DNA from: Bdellovibrionales bacterium
Lineage (GTDB): Bacteria > Bdellovibrionota > Bdellovibrionia > Bdellovibrionales > UBA1609
Direction: 5' to 3'
Assembly: GCA_007128005.1 (NCBI GenBank)
Contig: SKYF01000165.1
Coordinates: 1-44,419 of the forward strand
Length of the DNA: 44,419 nucleotides
Part shown: piece by piece, positions 20,099 through 28,527 of the stretch
Position numbering within the stretch: the first letter of the stretch is position 1
Layout: the number at the start of each line of letters is the position of its first letter
The notes under the pieces: generated by a model
Databases searched by the model: none
What the model was told of the DNA's origin: nothing
The model's input: only the letters and a program-made list of their open reading frames with translations
Made by a program: the position numbers and the translations under genes

Positions 20099-20984
20099 AA
20101 TTATGGCCCATCATGCGAAGTCCTTTTATTGGGCTTCGCAGTTCTTGTCCCCAGTGACTTTTGACCGAGTGGCCAGTCTCTATAGCTTTTGTCGCCACAT
20201 TGACGATGCGGTCGATAGGAACAGCCTTGAGGAGGGGCAGCGCCAGTTGACTCAGATTGGGGCTGAGATGCAGGGCCTTGAAGTGCCGCGAGCAGAGGTC
20301 AGAGCTCTATTGGATTTGATGGTGGAGACGAAAATTCCTGTGGAGTGGCCTCTTCAGCTCTGGTTAGGAGCAGAGTCGGACTTGACGGGTGTGGATATCC
20401 AAACTGAGGCAGACCTCCTAGTGTACTCCTACCGGGTGGCCGGAGTTGTAGGCCTGATGATGTGCCCTCTTTTAGGAGTTTATGATCGCAGAGCTTGGCC
20501 TTTTGCCATTGACTTGGGAATTGCCATGCAGCTGACCAATATTTGCCGAGATGTGGGAGAGGATGCGGAGATAGGGCGCAATTATCTTCCTGCGGAGTGG
20601 TGGCAGTTATCCGCAGGCAGATATCCTACTGTTGCCGATTTGGTTCCAAGAGCTGTGAATCTGGCTGAGATTTATTATGAAAGTGGACGACAAGGCTACC
20701 CCTTTATTCCCTGGCGGGAAAGGTTGGCAATTGCGGTGGCAGCTCGTGTTTATAGAGGTATAGGCCTTAAGGTTCTCAAGGACCCAGGTCAGGTCATGTC
20801 TAAGAGAGTTTATTTGACGAAGTGGGAAAAAATTTATTGGACTTTAGTTGGGCTCAAGGATTTTTTTGTGAGTTTGAGGCAAAGTGGGGTTGGGCAAGCA
20901 AGAGCCCATCAACAGCATTTGCATAAGACTTTGAGGAATCTTCCAGGAGTGGTCGAAGACAAACCAGTAGGAGTGCAGCTATGA
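20079..20984 (+). CDS. crtB: phytoene/squalene synthase; start placed at ATG 20079
   Basis: AKSFYWASQFL, YSFCRHIDDAVD, AMQLTNICRDVGEDAEIGRNYLP motifs. Confidence 0.93.
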   Translation: MSLQPREIMAHHAKSFYWASQFLSPVTFDRVASLYSFCRHIDDAVDRNSLEEGQRQLTQIGAEMQGLEVPRAEVRALLDLMVETKIPVEWPLQLWLGAESDLTGVDIQTEADLLVYSYRVAGVVGLMMCPLLGVYDRRAWPFAIDLGIAMQLTNICRDVGEDAEIGRNYLPAEWWQLSAGRYPTVADLVPRAVNLAEIYYESGRQGYPFIPWRERLAIAVAARVYRGIGLKVLKDPGQVMSKRVYLTKWEKIYWTLVGLKDFFVSLRQSGVGQARAHQQHLHKTLRNLPGVVEDKPVGVQL

Positions 20985-21742
20985 CCTATGCTCAGTTTCA
21001 TCTTGTGTTCACAGTGCCTTTATTGGCCGTCCTATTTTTTTTGGCTCGTCGGACTTGGCAGCAACGGGAGGTTCAGTTTTTTTCAGGGCTGATATTTCTG
21101 AGCCTGATTGCCTTTGTCTATACCACTCCATGGGATAACTATTTGGTGTACAAAGGGGTATGGACCTATGAGCCACACAGAGTTTTAGCGGTGATTGGCT
21201 ACGTTCCCATTGAGGAGTATGCCTTTTTTATTCTGCAGACACTCATTACGGGAGTGGCTCTTTGGCTGCTGCGGCACCACTGGCGGGCGAGGACCCTGAA
21301 GCGACTCGTTGTATCCTCCTTTTTTATAAAATCCCTAGGGGTGGCCGTTTATTTGGGGGCGGCTTTACTAGGGGTTTTTCTATGGGGTCAGGAGTCCTGG
21401 ACCTATCTGTCCTTGATTTTGGTTTGGGCCTATCCAGTCTTGGCTTTTCAATGGGCCTATGGGGGAGACCAATTGGTCAAGGATTGGCCCTACTTTGTTG
21501 TGGGTGTTGGAGTTACGACTCTTTACTTTTGTATCGCCGATGCCATTGCAATTGGTTTAGGTGTATGGGAGATATCGACTCAATGGACATCGGGATGGGC
21601 CATTGGAATTCTGCCCTTTGAAGAGGCGTTTTTCTTTTTCACCACCAATTTATTAGTTGTGCAAGGTCTGTGGCTATTTTGGTGGGCCTGGGATCAAGGT
21701 AAAATCCCTGGTCAAGGCGAGCTTGTGAGGAAGCTCGCCTGA
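20981..21742 (+). CDS. crtYcd: lycopene cyclase of the CrtYcd type, both subunits fused
   Basis: Two repeats of the lycopene-cyclase domain: YVPIEEYAFFILQTLITG and ILPFEEAFFFFTTNLLVVQG; multiple TM helices; ATGA overlap with crtB. Confidence 0.88.
   Translation: MTYAQFHLVFTVPLLAVLFFLARRTWQQREVQFFSGLIFLSLIAFVYTTPWDNYLVYKGVWTYEPHRVLAVIGYVPIEEYAFFILQTLITGVALWLLRHHWRARTLKRLVVSSFFIKSLGVAVYLGAALLGVFLWGQESWTYLSLILVWAYPVLAFQWAYGGDQLVKDWPYFVVGVGVTTLYFCIADAIAIGLGVWEISTQWTSGWAIGILPFEEAFFFFTTNLLVVQGLWLFWWAWDQGKIPGQGELVRKLA
21716..21739. other. perfect 9-bp hairpin in the last codons of crtYcd
   Basis: GGCGAGCTT-gtgagg-AAGCTCGCC, ending immediately before TGA. Confidence 0.6.
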
Positions 21743-21778
21743 GTGAGGCCACTGCCCCTGACTGTGCTGTGGACCACC

Positions 21779-22600
21779 TCAATCCAAAGAGCACAGGAAC
21801 TCGACTGTTGTAGCCAGAGCCTGTTCTACAAGATCTCTTTGCGTGAACATCAGGCGGTCAGCAGAATACTCTAAATCCGGGCCAAGAGGAGACCAATCCC
21901 CCGCCCTTCTGAGGAGAGCCTCAATTTCCAAAGCACGAGCCTCTGCATCCGGAGAAAATTCAGGGGGCAGATGATAGGAGCGGATGAGTTCCATAAGGTT
22001 AACATAAAGGGCAACCCAGGCCACACCTCGGACCATTGTTCCTCTTACTCTTCCTCCTCCGTAGATCTGAGGGTAGTGATGGAGGGCTTGCACCAGGATT
22101 ACTGAACCCATGGTCTTAAAGGCAGGGCCAATTCCTTGAGCCAACCTTTGCGAGCTCCGCGAGCTCTCCCCGGCTTCCTGAAGGCGGTCCAGCTCTTCTG
22201 TGAGGAGATTTGCGTAGGCCACATTCACACTGGGAAAGTAATCCAGGGGGAGCCACCGGTCACTGAGCCAGGAGCATTGAAAGTCTTCATAACTCGAAAC
22301 TAAAGAGGCCCTGGGGTATTCGCCGCTAGACTCGCAGATTGCGTAGTTAAAGAACTCGTCACGTAGATGCAAAATCAGACTGCGGCGAGTTCTCTGTAAA
22401 GAGGAGGTGTTGTAAAACTGAGCCTGCTGAAGCTGGGTTTGAGCTGGACTGTGAATCCAGTCATCTTGGGAGGGGCAGAGAACAAAATCCATCTCTTTAG
22501 CGTCGGCCTGAGCAGCGGGGCTGACATTGAAAAGACAAAAAATGCTAAAAGCCAAGTAAGAGGCTAGACTTTGCAACTTCACAACTTCAGCCCTAGCCAA
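21779..22600 (-). CDS. secreted hypothetical protein
   Basis: Complete ORF with N-terminal hydrophobic signal LASYLAFSIFCLFNVSPAAQA. Confidence 0.6.
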   Translation of the reverse strand: MARAEVVKLQSLASYLAFSIFCLFNVSPAAQADAKEMDFVLCPSQDDWIHSPAQTQLQQAQFYNTSSLQRTRRSLILHLRDEFFNYAICESSGEYPRASLVSSYEDFQCSWLSDRWLPLDYFPSVNVAYANLLTEELDRLQEAGESSRSSQRLAQGIGPAFKTMGSVILVQALHHYPQIYGGGRVRGTMVRGVAWVALYVNLMELIRSYHLPPEFSPDAEARALEIEALLRRAGDWSPLGPDLEYSADRLMFTQRDLVEQALATTVEFLCSLD

Positions 22601-22741
22601 TGTGGCAAGGGGAATCTAGTTTTTTATTTGATTTGTAGAAAATACCTGGGGCCCGATGGGCCCACATCGAAAACTCTATGCATTGTCAGGCAGAGAGGTC
22701 TTTCGTAACTTCTCAGGGCAACAAATTAACGAGGGGGGCTT

Positions 22742-23851
22742 ATGTCCATAGGATTATTTTTTAATCGGGTTTTCATTCTGAGTGGAATTCTTTTTTTTGC
22801 TACTGGGGTTCAAGCCAAGCAGCTGGATTATAGGGGGGGATTTGTTGAGTACTCTGAACCCACTTATCTATTTTGTGATGGCAATGTGGAATTGGCCGAA
22901 CACTTGGCTCGGGGAGCAATCACGTCCCTGCAAAACATCCTTTTAGAGATCAATGAGCGCCATCCCATTCCTGATCTGGTGATGGACTATGACACCATTG
23001 TTCAGATGGACCGCCATGAGGATGAGATTGTCAGGTCAGTGGGCCGAATCAATGAGTTTATCGCAAAACAGAGGGAGCGCCGAGGGGGAGAGTGGGGTTG
23101 GCATCAACTCTGTCCGAAGGCCCTGGTGGTGGTCGGGGGGGCCAGCTTTGGCAAAAAGAGCTTTCTTGTGGCTCCTGGAGGCTCCGTAGCCATTGGTCTT
23201 GTAGTTATGCCCACCATAAAGTCGCGCTACGATAGTCGCACGGGAGAGTTTTTAGGTGCCTACTTCTCACCTGAGATGGCCATCGTGGGTTGGCCCAATG
23301 CCGATATTGGGTTGGGTATTGGTGAGAAGACATCTTCGGGCCGACTTTTTGGTGGATTTATTTGGGACATTGAGGATGTGATGGCGAAAGCTGAAGACTT
23401 TCACGGCTTTGCCATGGGTGGATCTGGAACGGCTGCAGGCCTACCCAGCCGCTTAGTTTCCTTGCCGATTCTCTCCGGCCTGAACACCTTCCTGGCGGGG
23501 CGTGGGGTGAATGTGAAGCTCGGTGGGGTCAAGCAGGTGTCTCGAGCTTCTGAGGCTCAGGTTGAGTTTGCTTATCTTCTATTTGGATCTAATCTCTCCA
23601 AGTTTACTCAGCCTCCAAGAGTTCGCTTTGAATCCCATGTCAACATCGCCTCAGTTCTATCTTTTGATAGTTTAATCAAAATGTTAGGCACTGCGGTTGT
23701 GGACTCAAGTCGACGCCAGGAGCAGGCTATTCAGGATGCCATTCGAAGAGCTGTTGAAGATGCACTGATTGACCCCGATATGCAACCCCGGCCTCCTGGT
23801 CGGGGAACGACAAATCCCCCAAGGCGAGGGGTGCAGGCGGAAGCTGAATGA
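22742..23851 (+). CDS. secreted hypothetical protein
   Basis: Signal peptide MSIGLFFNRVFILSGILFFATGVQA. Confidence 0.65.
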   Translation: MSIGLFFNRVFILSGILFFATGVQAKQLDYRGGFVEYSEPTYLFCDGNVELAEHLARGAITSLQNILLEINERHPIPDLVMDYDTIVQMDRHEDEIVRSVGRINEFIAKQRERRGGEWGWHQLCPKALVVVGGASFGKKSFLVAPGGSVAIGLVVMPTIKSRYDSRTGEFLGAYFSPEMAIVGWPNADIGLGIGEKTSSGRLFGGFIWDIEDVMAKAEDFHGFAMGGSGTAAGLPSRLVSLPILSGLNTFLAGRGVNVKLGGVKQVSRASEAQVEFAYLLFGSNLSKFTQPPRVRFESHVNIASVLSFDSLIKMLGTAVVDSSRRQEQAIQDAIRRAVEDALIDPDMQPRPPGRGTTNPPRRGVQAEAE

Positions 23852-23913
23852 TGCACTGAGTTCATGACAGCAAATAGCTTCTTTGTTAGCCTCGTTCCTT
23901 TAAGGAGGAAGTT

Positions 23914-24597
23914 ATGAGTTTCAAATGGATTTCTTTGTTAGGATTAGTGGCTCTTGTAGGTTGCACGGCTCAGGTGAGTGACGATCAGCTCAGGCAGTGG
24001 GTGATGGACAACCCCGAAGTGATTATGGACTCAGTCATGGCTTATCAGAGAGCCGAACAGGAGAGAAACCAGCCTCAGCCAGCTATGGTGAGCGAGTTTC
24101 GCAGACAGCTCTTTGAAAGCGCCTCAAGTCCTGTTGCAGGAAACCCCAAGGGCAAAGTGGAAGTGGCCTACTTCTTTGATTTCAACTGTGGTCACTGTGC
24201 TCGGCAAAGTGAGACGATCAACGCGGTTATCGAGGCCAACAATGACGTAAAAGTCGTCTATAAGAACTTTCCTGTTCTGGGGCCCTCATCTGAGCTTGCA
24301 GCTCGAGCCGCTTTGGCCGCTCACCAGCAAAACAAGTTTAAAGAGTTTTATTCTGAAGTTTATAAGACTCGTGAGAGAAGTCCAGATGCTTTTAAAGCCA
24401 TCGCTTCCCGTCTGGGCCTGGACGTGGCCAAGTGGGAACAGGACATGGACTCTGACAAGGTAAACCAAGAGCTTCAGGCAACCCGAGACCTGGCCCAGAA
24501 GATGAAGATTGGCGGGACACCATTTTTGGCCATTGCTCCCGACAAGGTCTTCCCTGGGCGGGTGGATGAGCTAAAAGCTGTCATTGAGAACCTCTAA
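23914..24597 (+). CDS. DsbA-family thioredoxin-like lipoprotein
   Basis: Lipobox LVALVGC; VEVAYFFDFNCGHCARQSE (CGHC active site); cis-Pro region GTPFLAI; SD AAGGAGG. Confidence 0.87.
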   Translation: MSFKWISLLGLVALVGCTAQVSDDQLRQWVMDNPEVIMDSVMAYQRAEQERNQPQPAMVSEFRRQLFESASSPVAGNPKGKVEVAYFFDFNCGHCARQSETINAVIEANNDVKVVYKNFPVLGPSSELAARAALAAHQQNKFKEFYSEVYKTRERSPDAFKAIASRLGLDVAKWEQDMDSDKVNQELQATRDLAQKMKIGGTPFLAIAPDKVFPGRVDELKAVIENL

Positions 24598-24629
24598 AAA
24601 CCAGTCAGTAAAAATGCCTGGCTTTTTTT
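24595..24629 (+). terminator. putative intrinsic terminator after the DsbA-like gene
   Basis: AAAAACCAG...CTGGcTTTTTTT imperfect stem followed by T-run. Confidence 0.4.
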
Positions 24630-24757
24630 GTCCGTGAGGCCCTTTTTTGTCACCTAAAGGGGCCTGAAATTGCTTCTAGAGTGTGAGAATTCCTTCTAAA
24701 TATGGCACAGGCCTTGCTGTACCAGTGGGAGTAGCAAAGCCCGAAAAGGAGTCTCTC

Positions 24758-25405
24758 ATGAAGAAGATTATTAGTTCCCTGAGTCTATTTTTAGCTGTGG
24801 TCTTTTCACTGCAAGTTCAAGCTAGGTCCATTGCCAGCATCCATGAGTTGGATTTTGACCTGGAGGCAGAAGAAATGCAGTTTTTTGATGCTCAGAAGCT
24901 CGAGGAAAGAGCTCGAGAGGAGGCCCTTGCTCTGGAGAGGGAGGCGGCCCGTCTGGAGAGAGAGATTAAGCGCTCTGAGCAAGAGAGAGGGCGGATTGGA
25001 ACCCGAGTTCAGAGGCTATCTCAACGCTACGATCAGAGCCTGGCAGTGTATCAACGCGTAGAGAAGAGGGCTCAGGCAGAGGAGCGCAGGTTGCGTCAGG
25101 CAGAGGCAGAGTTGAATAAAGTAGAAGCTCAAGTGGATAAGGTTGAGGCCCAGGCCATTCAGGCCAGAGAGCGACGTCAGGCCGCCGAGCAACGCATTGC
25201 TCAGGCTGAGCGGCGGACCGTTCAGCTTTACAAGCGTTTAGAGCAACTTAAGCGCCAACTGCAGGAGGAGCAGCAGCGGGCTCAGTCTCTGGGTCAAAGA
25301 GAGCAGCGGATTGAAAGGGAAAATCAGAGAGTTTCCCAACTGGTTGAAAGAGAGCGGCAGAAGCTTAACTTCTATTCCGAATCCGCTTTCGATAACTGGC
25401 AGTAA
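24758..25405 (+). CDS. secreted coiled-coil protein; start placed at ATG 24758
   Basis: MKKIISSLSLFLAVVFSLQVQA signal peptide with SD AAAGGAG; long E/R/Q-rich heptad-like region. Confidence 0.75.
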   Translation: MKKIISSLSLFLAVVFSLQVQARSIASIHELDFDLEAEEMQFFDAQKLEERAREEALALEREAARLEREIKRSEQERGRIGTRVQRLSQRYDQSLAVYQRVEKRAQAEERRLRQAEAELNKVEAQVDKVEAQAIQARERRQAAEQRIAQAERRTVQLYKRLEQLKRQLQEEQQRAQSLGQREQRIERENQRVSQLVERERQKLNFYSESAFDNWQ

Positions 25406-25406
25406 T

Positions 25407-26246
25407 TCAGATATCATCCTCAACGGGGCCGGTGTAATTCCAGCCACGCAGAATGCCCTGCTCCTCTTCAGCGGACTTGGCTTTTTTAAACAAGGCCCCC
25501 TTGCGGTTTTTTACTCTGGCCTCACACTGGCTCCAAGTCTTGTGTCTAAAAGCTCTGCCGTCCACAAGGCTCAAATAAGAGTGGGGCGGTTTCTTTTCTG
25601 TAGAACTAGATTTTGAGCTCATTGGGGGAAGGGAGGCCTTTTCAGGAACCACCGACAAGTCAATGGAATAGCCCTCGCTGGGCCCGGAGTAAAGGCTTGG
25701 CCAAAGCCCCTGACTAAATAGGACGGCAATTTGGTCACATCGCTCATTGCCAGGATTTCCGGAGTGCCCGCGCACATAGATCCAATGCACTGGAAGGCGA
25801 GACCTTTTCAATTTAAATATCAAGGCATCTAACTCTTGCCACAGGTCTTGGTTGAGGACGGGCTCTCCTTGACTGGAGACCCAGCCTCGTCTCTTCCAGG
25901 CAAAAATCCACTGGGTGATTCCCCTTATGATGTAAGTGGAATCCGTATAGAGGTTGATCTCTTGTTCGTGAATCTTTTCTGGGTGACTTTTTAGAGAGGA
26001 CTCGATTCGGCGCAAAGCCTCAATGCTTGCGAGCATCTCCATGCGGTTGTTAGTCGTCTGATGGTCCGCTCCCCCCAATTCGCAGACCTGGTTTAGCGAT
26101 GGAATTGAGAGGATTGCACCCCAGCCTCCGGGACCTGGGTTGCCTGAGCAGGCTCCGTCGGTGAAAACTGTGATATGCTGGTTCTGTTTAGCCGCGACGG
26201 TAGCCTCCTCCGCCACCTCCTCCACGACGAAAACCTCCACCTCCAC
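25407..26246 (-). CDS. rnhA: ribonuclease HI with C-terminal viroplasmin/hybrid-binding-like domain; true start uncertain, within the RRM gene 3' end
   Basis: TDGACSGNPGPGGWGA, NRMEMLASIEAL, LYTDSTYI, GHSGNPGNERCDQIA; C-term SYLSLVDGRAFRHKTWSQCEARVKNRKGALFKKAKSAEEEQGIL. Confidence 0.88.
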   Translation of the reverse strand: MEVEVFVVEEVAEEATVAAKQNQHITVFTDGACSGNPGPGGWGAILSIPSLNQVCELGGADHQTTNNRMEMLASIEALRRIESSLKSHPEKIHEQEINLYTDSTYIIRGITQWIFAWKRRGWVSSQGEPVLNQDLWQELDALIFKLKRSRLPVHWIYVRGHSGNPGNERCDQIAVLFSQGLWPSLYSGPSEGYSIDLSVVPEKASLPPMSSKSSSTEKKPPHSYLSLVDGRAFRHKTWSQCEARVKNRKGALFKKAKSAEEEQGILRGWNYTGPVEDDI

Positions 26247-26505
26247 CCTCGCGAGGAGCTTGGGGTCGAGCCTCAGCTACGGTGATATTGCGGCCATCAA
26301 GGTCCTTGCCATTGAAATGGGAGATGGCCTGCTCGGCCTCCTCGTCTGAAGACATCTCCACAAAGCCAAAGCCCTTTGAGCGCCCACTGTCTCGGTCGGT
26401 GATCACTCTGGCAGAGTCGACTTGGCCAACTTCAGAAAAGGCCTCTTTTAAAGATGAATCATCTGTTGAGTAGGATAGGTTGCCTACATAAAGTTTTTTA
26501 CCCAT
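26188..26505 (-). CDS. RRM-domain RNA-binding protein with Gly/Arg-rich tail; start placed at ATG 26505
   Basis: RNP2 LYVGNLSY, RNP1 KGFGFVEM, GGGGGFRRGGGGGGGYRRG tail; SD AAGGAG. Confidence 0.93.
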   Translation of the reverse strand: MGKKLYVGNLSYSTDDSSLKEAFSEVGQVDSARVITDRDSGRSKGFGFVEMSSDEEAEQAISHFNGKDLDGRNITVAEARPQAPREGGGGGFRRGGGGGGGYRRG

Positions 26506-26642
26506 TAGGTATCTCCTTAGGAACTGATAAGACTCCAAACCCAACTGCACCCCAACTGCGGGGAGAGCCAAGTTTGGCAAAAATAACTCTGCTTCAGACT
26601 TTACCATGTGATTTTAGCTCTTCGCCACTGAATTTTTAAGGC

Positions 26643-28520
26643 CTATCCGCGGCGGATAATGCTTCTCATATTGGCTTGCAGCACCTTTTTTCGCAGACGA
26701 ATATTTTGCGGGGTCACTTCAATCCATTCATCATCATCAATCCATTCGATGCAGCGCTCAAGAGTCATTTGTCTCAAGCCCCGAAGAGTCACATGGGCAT
26801 CGGAGCCCGCAGCCCTGACGTTGGTGAGCTTCTTCTCTCGACAGGCGTTGACGTTGAGGTCGTTTTCTTTGTTAAATTCCCCAATGATCATGCCCTCATA
26901 GACAGGTACCCCAGGGGGAGTAAAGAGAACACCCCGATCTTCTAAGTTCAATAGAGCGTACTCCATGGTGGTCCCGTCGCGGTCGGAGACCAGGGCGCCC
27001 CAGCTGCGGTGAAGCATCTCCCCCTTCCAAGGGACGTACTCGACAAAGCGGGAGCTAAAAATACCTTCTCCCCGAGTGGCGGTTAAAAACTTTGTGCGCA
27101 TTCCCAAAAGCCCTCGGGTGGGAATATCAAACTCCAGGCGAATGCGGTTTTGAGTGCCCTCAGGGCCCGACTGGGTTCCGCTAGGCACATAACTTACAAG
27201 AATGCCCTTACGCTCTTGAAACATTCTGGTGACCTCGCTGGCATAGCTTTCTGGAACATCCAAGGTGGCTCTTTCCAGGGGCTCGGTCTTTTGACCGCTT
27301 TCGTCCTTTTTAAACAGTACGGCTGGGCGGCCCACCATAAACTCAAGGCCCTCGCGCCGCATCTGTTCAATGAGGATGGCAAATTGGAGCTCTCCTCGTC
27401 CGAGAATGCGGAATTGGTCTGGCTGGTCAGTCTCTTCAAAGCGAATGGCCACATTGTGGAGAACCTCTTTGAGCAGTCGCTCTCTCAGCTTTCGCGACTG
27501 AACTGCCTCTCCTTCCCGACCGGAAAAAGGGGAGGTGTTGACTGAAAAGACCATGGCCAGGGTGGGGGGGTCGATCTCTATTCTGGGTAAAGTGGGAATA
27601 GCATCTTCTCCAGCCAAGGTGTCGCCAATCTGGATGTCCTCACAGCCGGCCACCACGGCAATGTCCCCGGCCTCAATCCTCTGTGTCTCAATCTGTCTGA
27701 GTCCGCTGTAGGAAAACAGTTTGGTGATGGTGAAAGTCTCCTTAATCTCCTGGCCCTGCTGATTTTGTCCTCTTCTCTGAATGCGGTCATTGGGCTGAAG
27801 GGATCCGGACAGAACTTTGCCAATGGCCAGCCGCCCGACAAAATCAGACCAGCCCAGGTTGGCCGTCATCATCTGAAGCCCGCCTAAGTCCTGAGTTTGA
27901 GGAGGGGCCAATCTTTCCACAATGACATCAAATAGGGGTTGGAGGGACCCCTGAATCTCGCCACTGATTAGGCGAGGCACATCGGTCCAATCAGGTGTGC
28001 ACCAACCATCTCTTGCGCAGGCGTAGAGGATAGGAAAGTCAGCCTGCTCCTCACTGGCCCCAAGATCGATAAAAAGATCAAAGGTCTGATTGACGACCTC
28101 AGCAACTCGTATGCCATCGACACATTCGGGGCGGTCCACCTTGTTGATGACCAGAACCACCTTTTTACCCTGTGACAGGGCCTTGTGCAGAACAAAGCGC
28201 GTTTGAGGAAGGGGGCCCTCGGCTCCATCTACAAGGAGAACCGCCCCGTCGACCATGCCTAGAATCCTCTCGACCTCACCCCCGAAGTCTGCGTGGCCTG
28301 GGGTGTCTACAATGTTGATTCGGGTGGATTTGTATTGGATGGCGGCATTTTTGGCCTGGATGGTGATTCCTCTTTCTCTTTCCAGATCCATGGAATCCAT
28401 AACCCGGTCTTCGACCACATCTCGTGACGAAAAGGTTCCAGCCTGTTTGAGCATATGATCTACCAATGTGGTTTTCCCGTGATCGACGTGGGCAATGATG
28501 CAGATATTTCGTAAATCCAT
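26643..28520 (-). CDS. typA: translational GTPase TypA/BipA
   Basis: AHVDHGKTTLVDHMLKQ, RERGITIQAKNAA, DTPGHADFGGEVER, NKVDRP; BipA C-terminal region. Confidence 0.97.
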   Translation of the reverse strand: MDLRNICIIAHVDHGKTTLVDHMLKQAGTFSSRDVVEDRVMDSMDLERERGITIQAKNAAIQYKSTRINIVDTPGHADFGGEVERILGMVDGAVLLVDGAEGPLPQTRFVLHKALSQGKKVVLVINKVDRPECVDGIRVAEVVNQTFDLFIDLGASEEQADFPILYACARDGWCTPDWTDVPRLISGEIQGSLQPLFDVIVERLAPPQTQDLGGLQMMTANLGWSDFVGRLAIGKVLSGSLQPNDRIQRRGQNQQGQEIKETFTITKLFSYSGLRQIETQRIEAGDIAVVAGCEDIQIGDTLAGEDAIPTLPRIEIDPPTLAMVFSVNTSPFSGREGEAVQSRKLRERLLKEVLHNVAIRFEETDQPDQFRILGRGELQFAILIEQMRREGLEFMVGRPAVLFKKDESGQKTEPLERATLDVPESYASEVTRMFQERKGILVSYVPSGTQSGPEGTQNRIRLEFDIPTRGLLGMRTKFLTATRGEGIFSSRFVEYVPWKGEMLHRSWGALVSDRDGTTMEYALLNLEDRGVLFTPPGVPVYEGMIIGEFNKENDLNVNACREKKLTNVRAAGSDAHVTLRGLRQMTLERCIEWIDDDEWIEVTPQNIRLRKKVLQANMRSIIRRG

Positions 28521-28527
28521 TTTGTCT

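Noticed and set aside
24637-24665. AGGCCC...GGGCCT inverted repeat upstream of the coiled-coil gene
   Set aside because: Short imperfect stem with no T-run after it; not distinguishable from chance.
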